From contig NZ_JAUFPQ010000027.1 of the NCBI RefSeq assembly GCF_030409305.1, forward strand, positions 29,150 through 93,149: 64,000 bases of DNA. Reading direction: 5' to 3'. How positions within the stretch are numbered: position 1 is the first letter of the stretch; every line of letters starts with the position of its first letter. The notes under the pieces were generated by a model. That model did no database searches. It was given only the letters and a program-made list of their open reading frames with translations, and was not told the origin of the DNA. The stretch comes from Halomonas maura. Lineage in GTDB: Bacteria; Pseudomonadota; Gammaproteobacteria; Pseudomonadales; Halomonadaceae. Position numbers and translations under genes: made by a program. Positions 61,679 through 64,000 of this stretch are shown piece by piece.

Positions 61679-62523
61679 TGACGCTTTTCGTCAACCGCCT
61701 CACCCACCTCGATGCCTCCCTGTGGTGTCCCGAGCGTGGCCTCATGGGCGCCAGCTGGCGCGTGGATGCCGAGCTCGACGGCGAGCTCGGCGAGGACGGC
61801 ATGCTGTTCGACTTCGGCGAGGTCAAGCCGTGGATCAAGTCGCGGCTCGACCAGGGCGCCGACCACACCCTGCTGGTACCCACCGAGGCCCCCGGGGTCA
61901 GTGTGCACGACTGCGCCGAGGGTCTCTGCGTGCGCACCGAGAGCCCCTATCCCATGGAGGTCCGCGGCCCGCGCCAGGCCTTCACCCTGCTGCCCTGGCC
62001 GACGATCACCCCGGATCGCTTGGCCGACTGGCTGGCCACCGAGCTGATGCGCCAGCCACCGGCGCGGGTCAGCGATATCCGCTTGACCCTGACCGATGAA
62101 CCGATCGAGGGCGCCGAGTACACCTACAGCCACGGACTGCGCCGCCATGCCGGCAACTGCCAGCGGATCGCCCACGGCCATCGCTCGCGACTGCACGTCT
62201 GGCAGGACGGCGAGCGCCGCCCCGACCTGGAGGCCGACTGGGCACGGCAGCTGGCGGATCGCTACCTGGTGGACGAGGCGGATATCGCCGAGGGGGGCGA
62301 GGCCTCCTTTCTCGGCCGCCTGACCAGCCGCTACACGGCCGATCAGGGGCGCTTCGCGCTGAGCCTGCCGCGGGAACGCTGCGTGGTGCTGCCCACGCCC
62401 ACCACCGTGGAGCATATCGCCGCCTGGCTGGCCGGCGAGATCGCCCGGGACACCGGCCGCGCGACCCGGGTCCAGGCCTTCGAGGGCATCGACAAGGGGG
62501 CCCTCGCGGAGGTGCGCCCATGA
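61678..62523 (+). CDS. Double-domain 6-carboxytetrahydropterin synthase-like protein (QueD-like)
   Basis: A 281-residue protein about twice the size of QueD. The first half (1-~125) reads HLDASLW, then GLMGASWRV and MLFDFGEVKPWIKSRLDQ; the pterin-synthase zinc His positions of QueD (HxLHGH) are replaced by GLMGAS. The second half has YSHGLRRHAGNCQRIAHGHRSRL, with Cys and His residues like QueD's CARLHGHN, and later VVLPTPTTVEHIAAWLA. A fused enzyme with functions split between halves is likely. Position after queCE supports a QueD role. Called QueD-like because the family assignment rests on partial matching by eye. Confidence 0.8.
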   Translation: MTLFVNRLTHLDASLWCPERGLMGASWRVDAELDGELGEDGMLFDFGEVKPWIKSRLDQGADHTLLVPTEAPGVSVHDCAEGLCVRTESPYPMEVRGPRQAFTLLPWPTITPDRLADWLATELMRQPPARVSDIRLTLTDEPIEGAEYTYSHGLRRHAGNCQRIAHGHRSRLHVWQDGERRPDLEADWARQLADRYLVDEADIAEGGEASFLGRLTSRYTADQGRFALSLPRERCVVLPTPTTVEHIAAWLAGEIARDTGRATRVQAFEGIDKGALAEVRP

Positions 62524-62789
62524 CCGCGCGCCGCAACGGCGGCGGCTGCCGTCCCGGCTGCGGCGCCTGCTGCATCGCCCCGTCGATCAGCTCGGCGATC
62601 CCCGGCATGCCGGCAGGCAAGCCCGCCGGAGTACGCTGCGCCCAGCTCGACGCCGACAATCTGTGCCGACTGTTCGGCGACCCGCGCCGGCCCGCCGTCT
62701 GCGAGCGTTTCGCCTTCGACCCCGACCTGTGCGGCGAGCATCGCCACCAGGCGCTGGCCCGCATCGCCGCCCTGGAAGTCGCGACCTGA
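62520..62789 (+). CDS. YkgJ-type cysteine-cluster protein
   Basis: An 89-residue cysteine-rich protein with GGGCRPGCGACCIAPSISSAI and then RCAQLDADNLCRLFGDPRRPAVCERF. This is the zinc- or iron-binding YkgJ-like cluster fold. GGAGG is upstream of the ATG, which overlaps the preceding gene by four bases. Function unknown. Confidence 0.82.
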   Translation: MTARRNGGGCRPGCGACCIAPSISSAIPGMPAGKPAGVRCAQLDADNLCRLFGDPRRPAVCERFAFDPDLCGEHRHQALARIAALEVAT

Positions 62790-63010
62790 CGGCGCCCCCG
62801 ACCCCACCGCCGCTTGGCGGCGGATCGCCGATGCGTCGGACCGGCTCTAAAGATCGCTCCTACAGGGCTCCGTGCCCCCGGGCGGGTCTTCGTGGGAGCG
62901 CCGCTTGCCAACGGGCACCAGCAATCCAACACGCTGCGCTCCCCCCCCCGGCGCCGGGCGACCTCGAAAACGGCTTACCCCTGATCGAGATAGCCCCCTG
63001 GAATGATGGC
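62790..63010. other. Intergenic region with hairpin and REP-like repeats
   Basis: No gene is supported. A hairpin CCGCCG / CGGCGG lies at 62807-62823, then a REP-like pair at 62841-62915 (listed separately), and composition turns more A+T-rich after 62970. Confidence 0.6.
62841..62915. repeat. REP-like inverted pair (BIME-like)
   Basis: The left member, read on the reverse strand, contains TGTAGGAGCGATCTTTAGAG; the right member, on the forward strand, contains CGTGGGAGCGCCGCTTGCC. Both share the GT(A/G)GGAGCG core of pseudomonad-type REP sequences, are in opposite orientation and stand about 25 bases apart. A related core, GTAGGGAGCG, occurs on the reverse strand within copy 1 of the structured repeat (7943-7961). 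Confidence 0.65.
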
Positions 63011-63395
63011 TCAGCCAACTAACAGCGCCTTCCCTGGCTGCGCGGGTTTTCGTGCAGCAGCAATCGCTTGCTGTACGTCACTTAACTCGACGGTGCCAGC
63101 GACGGCCAGCAAGTCTGGTGAAGCTGAAAGCAAATCCCATGGTTGCTCTTGCGCATTGAGTAATGAAACGTCGGCGCCACGGGAAACGATCGCCCTACGC
63201 CCTCAAGCCCATTAGCCTGAGGACACTCTGGCTTCATTCTGTAACGCCCCTGAATAAACAGAAAATCAGCTGGCTGAATGGGTCTGGCGGATACCCGGAT
63301 GAGCACTTGGTCTGCATGTGGAGTGGGGATTGATAGATTCCGGAGCGCCAAAACAGTCTCCGCTTCTCCAGGAGGGTCAAAACTATGGCTCGCAT
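63011..63395 (-). pseudogene. Decayed quinone-oxidoreductase-like gene fragment
   Basis: Read from an ATG at 63395, MRAIV is followed by a frameshift at the run of T on the coding strand (63379-63382), after which FDPPGEAETVLALRNLSIP, VLIRVSARPIQPADFLFIQG and ANGLEGVG form the N-terminal domain of a zinc-type MDR oxidoreductase. A second shift near 63185-63195 restores a frame with RGADVSLLNAQEQPW and ends ELSDVQQAIAAARKPAQPG before a TGA at 63011. Even repaired it would be about 128 residues against roughly 320 for intact relatives, so it is an internally deleted remnant. Confidence 0.65.
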
Positions 63396-63463
63396 GGATA
63401 CCTCCAACGTTGGCCAACTGTCGAGACAGAATCCCTTATCGCCGATTTTCCTTGCGATTTCTC

Positions 63464-64000
63464 TCAACTCGACCTCAGGACGAGCTTGCCGAGATAGTGT
63501 TCATCGAGGGCGCGGTGCGCTTCGTCAGCCTGTTGCAGCGGAAAGGCACGAGCGATGTGGACCTCAAAGGGGCCGGATGCAATCAAGCGGTTGAGCTTGT
63601 CGAACTCCTCCGAGCGGGCATCGTCACCGACATACTGCTGGATCTCGATAGCAGGGCGCGCTTCAGGCTGGGGTTGAACACCTCGTGGATAGGCAACACG
63701 TCCGCCTTCGCGCAGTGCCTCGAGCGAGCGCTGGGCGGCTTCACCACCGGCGGTGAGCAGCGCTGTATCGATGCCGTCGGGAGCAAACGCACTGGCGGCG
63801 GCCAGCACATCCTCATTACGCCCATCGACTGCTGTATCCGCACCGAGTCGCCTGGCGAGTGCCACGCCATCCTCACCCGAGGCAACGGCAAACACACGGG
63901 CGCCCATACGTTTGGCCAGTTGCACCGCGAGGTGTCCTAGGTGTGTAAATCCACCAGGTTGTTCATCGAAATCCCTAGCCGGCTGACCGGAGGCCGATAA
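63464..64000 (-). CDS. Zinc-type MDR oxidoreductase, C-terminal part (5' end beyond the window)
   Basis: The frame is open from the window edge to a stop at 63464. GHLAVQLAKRMGARVFAVAS is the nucleotide-binding core, and the rest (TAVDGRNEDVLAAASAF, then EAHRALDEHYLGKLVLRSS) follows the MDR/quinone-reductase C-terminal pattern. The start is outside the window, so it is not known whether the gene is complete. It lies upstream (in its direction) of the decayed relative at 63011-63395, from which it is 68 bp away. Substrate unassigned. Confidence 0.75.
   Translation of the reverse strand, partial: LSASGQPARDFDEQPGGFTHLGHLAVQLAKRMGARVFAVASGEDGVALARRLGADTAVDGRNEDVLAAASAFAPDGIDTALLTAGGEAAQRSLEALREGGRVAYPRGVQPQPEARPAIEIQQYVGDDARSEEFDKLNRLIASGPFEVHIARAFPLQQADEAHRALDEHYLGKLVLRSS

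Noticed and set aside
63278..63940. A 220-codon forward open frame at the window end
   Set aside because: It is antisense to recognisable MDR oxidoreductase sequence on the reverse strand and shows no own motif.

Overview
The window looks like chromosomal DNA of a high-GC gammaproteobacterium, most likely a member of the Halomonadaceae (Halomonas or a close relative). This is inferred from the gene content (iol, hut and purine catabolism islands, a CIO-type bd oxidase, PqiABC), the G+C-rich codon use and the conserved hypothetical proteins; no rRNA or tRNA gene is present to settle it. About 90 % of the sequence is coding. I found no phage, insertion sequence, CRISPR array or tRNA.

Layout. 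1-9.0 kb: the 3' part of a myo-inositol operon (iolD-iolE-iolA), then an NCS1-type permease behind two GGAA-N6-TTCC palindromes, then a reverse-strand cluster of a sugar isomerase-like protein, a Gfo/Idh/MocA oxidoreductase and an AraC regulator. 9.2-11.4 kb: a TauE-type exporter and small envelope proteins. 11.4-16.3 kb: a reverse-strand cytochrome c oxidase operon whose subunit II carries two fused cytochrome c domains and which holds two subunit III paralogues. 16.4-17.6 kb: a DUF938 methyltransferase and a small membrane protein. 18-29 kb: histidine utilisation (hutC, a YjiH-family transporter, hutI-G-U-H and two tandem YuiF-like permeases) with two perfect HutC-type operators. 29.1-32.1 kb: YchJ and the helicase HrpB. 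32.3-41.9 kb: purine salvage and catabolism (AzgA-type permease, a RutR-like repressor, xdhA-B-C, guaD, adenine/adenosine deaminase) with two RutR-type operators. 41.9-47.8 kb: cyanide-insensitive bd oxidase (cioA-cioB) with its assembly transporter cydD-cydC. 48-57.7 kb: a Ca2+/Na+ exchanger, pqiABC, rhlE, two unknown genes, a CynX-type MFS porter and asparaginase. 57.8-62.8 kb: DUF2789, an SRPBCC protein, trhP, queC-queE-QueD-like and a YkgJ-type protein. 62.8-64 kb: REP-like repeats, a decayed oxidoreductase gene and the 3' end of another.

How the genes work together. Inositol is degraded by IolE, IolD and finally IolA to acetyl-CoA-level products, with the NCS1 permease as candidate uptake system. 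Histidine goes through HutH, HutU, HutI and HutG to glutamate under HutC. Adenine and guanine are deaminated to hypoxanthine and xanthine and oxidised by XdhAB (matured by XdhC), apparently under a RutR-type repressor. Two very different terminal oxidases (a haem-copper c oxidase and a bd-type quinol oxidase) lie 30 kb apart.

Most unusual signals: (1) a previously unfamiliar ~150-bp intergenic element in two copies (7815-8013 and 28994-29147) with paired arms that covary, each ending a few bases from the stop codon of a reverse-strand gene; (2) regulatory sites that can be read directly (IolR-like, HutC-like, RutR-like pairs); (3) a cydD gene without a standard start codon for its conserved N-terminus; (4) a fused, asymmetrical double QueD protein; (5) tandem permease genes sharing a 296-bp identical tract.
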